DNA from: Acidobacteriota bacterium
GTDB taxonomy: Bacteria; Acidobacteriota; Terriglobia; Acidiferrales; UBA7541
DNA length: 6,829 nt
Assembly: GCA_003131985.1 (NCBI GenBank)
Contig: PKWH01000147.1
Coordinates: 1,803 to 8,631, forward strand
Direction of reading: 5' to 3'
Made by a program: the position numbers and the translations under genes. Below the pieces are notes generated by a model. That model was given only the letters and a program-made list of their open reading frames with translations. It ran no database searches and was not told where the DNA came from. This document shows, one piece after another, positions 5,988 through 6,829 of this stretch (the first letter of the stretch is position 1; each line of letters opens with the position of its first letter).

Positions 5988-6829
5988 ATGACTTCTTTTG
6001 TTCGTCCCATCTTCACCTTGATTGTTCTGGTTTGCGTCTTCACACCAGTCCCGGTGCAAACCTCACGCGCTCAGAACCACGCCTCGGCTCCGGCCACCGC
6101 CGAAAACCCGCGCGGGCAGCTCCGCTCCCTCTTCGACGAAGAGTGGCAATACACTTTGCGCACTCATCCCGAGTGGGCCACCACGATGGGCGACTCCCGT
6201 TTCAATGATCGCCTCAGTGACAACTCTCCTCAGTTCTTCCAATCCGATCTGCAACAGCGCCGCAAATTTCTCGCGCGCTTTGAAGCCATCGACGCCGCAA
6301 CGCTCCCTCCGCAAGACGCGCTCAGCCGCGAATTGATGATTCGCGCGCTCCGTCAGCAAATCGAAGGCGCCCAATTCAAAAATTGGGAGATGCCCGTCGA
6401 TCAAATGAACGGGCCGCATCTGGAGCTCCCGGACCTCGTCGCATTAACTCCCTTCAACACCGCCGCCGACTATCGCAACTACGTCGCCCGCCTGCAACAG
6501 CTCCCGCGATTCTTCGATCAAGTGACCGCCAACATGCGTCAAGGCATGCAGGACGGCCTGATGCCTCCGCGCTACCTTCTCGAGAAAGTCGCCGCCGAAG
6601 CGGACGACATCGCGAGTAAAACCGGCGAAGCCAGTCCCTTCGCCCAGCCACTCAAAACTTTTCCTTCGAGCGTAACCGCTCCAGAGCAAAGGCAGTTTCG
6701 CGAAGCCGTCCTCGCTGCTATCAACGATCAAGTCGTGCCGTCTTACAAACATTTCGCAGACTTCGTTCGCAACGATTACGCGCCCCATGGACGCACCGAT
6801 CCCGGCGTCTGGTCCCTTCCCGACGGAGC
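5988..6829 (+). CDS. Exported DUF885-family protein, N-terminal 280 residues (3' end outside window)
   Basis: The frame from ATG 5988 stays open to the window edge. The first residues MTSFVRPIFTLIVLVCVF form a signal peptide with an S-R-A cleavage site near residue 28, so the product is likely periplasmic or a secreted protein. The mature part has FDEEWQYTLRTHPEWATTMG (49-68) followed by DSRFNDRLSD, the characteristic N-terminal block of DUF885 proteins. The window ends in VWSLPDG, matching another conserved block. Full-length members are around 600 aa and carry an HExxH-type motif further on, suggesting a zinc peptidase. That part is not visible here, so activity is inferred only. GGGGA (5974-5978), 9 nt before the ATG, is a modest ribosome binding site. 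The gene starts 69 nt after rsmD; I see no convincing promoter in that gap. Confidence 0.85.
   Translation, partial: MTSFVRPIFTLIVLVCVFTPVPVQTSRAQNHASAPATAENPRGQLRSLFDEEWQYTLRTHPEWATTMGDSRFNDRLSDNSPQFFQSDLQQRRKFLARFEAIDAATLPPQDALSRELMIRALRQQIEGAQFKNWEMPVDQMNGPHLELPDLVALTPFNTAADYRNYVARLQQLPRFFDQVTANMRQGMQDGLMPPRYLLEKVAAEADDIASKTGEASPFAQPLKTFPSSVTAPEQRQFREAVLAAINDQVVPSYKHFADFVRNDYAPHGRTDPGVWSLPDG

Overview
The window is about 58% GC by eye, densely coding, with strong preference for C-ending codons (gcc, ctc, cgc, tcc). It contains no tRNA, rRNA, insertion sequence, phage gene or CRISPR array that I can see. The gene content (flotillin/NfeD pair, recG, rsmD, a secreted DUF885 protein) looks like ordinary bacterial chromosome. 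The style of the proteins suggests a free-living Gram-negative such as an Acidobacteriota (Terriglobia-like) member. That taxonomic guess is inference only.

Layout. Bases 1-30 (+) are the last nine codons and stop of a gene ending LTVDGGTNA, the usual C-terminus of a short-chain dehydrogenase/reductase. A convergent gap with only weak hairpins follows (31-223). Bases 224-2904 on the minus strand form a compact three-gene operon, read right to left: an NfeD/YqiJ-type membrane protein (2904-2353), a flotillin/SPFH protein (2325-730) and a small divergent beta-carbonic-anhydrase-like protein (688-224). A plausible sigma70-type promoter (TTGACT, 17 nt, TAGAGT) lies upstream at 3015-2987. Bases 2905-3171 are a divergent intergenic region that also carries an extended -10 element (TGGTATAAA) facing the plus strand.

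On the plus strand follow recG (3172-5289), a complete ATP-dependent branched-DNA helicase, then rsmD (5358-5918), a 16S rRNA guanine-N2 methyltransferase. Last comes the first 280 codons of an exported DUF885 protein starting at 5988 and running off the right edge.

How they work together. NfeD and flotillin are a known partner pair that builds membrane microdomain scaffolds. Placing a protein with an intact beta-CA zinc site (C-x-D-x-R and H-x-x-C) as the third gene of that operon is the least expected item here. recG and rsmD are housekeeping genes in DNA repair and ribosome maturation and have no evident functional tie to the minus-strand operon. I do not see a clearly new multi-gene system. 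The NfeD-flotillin-CA-like arrangement is the best candidate for follow-up.
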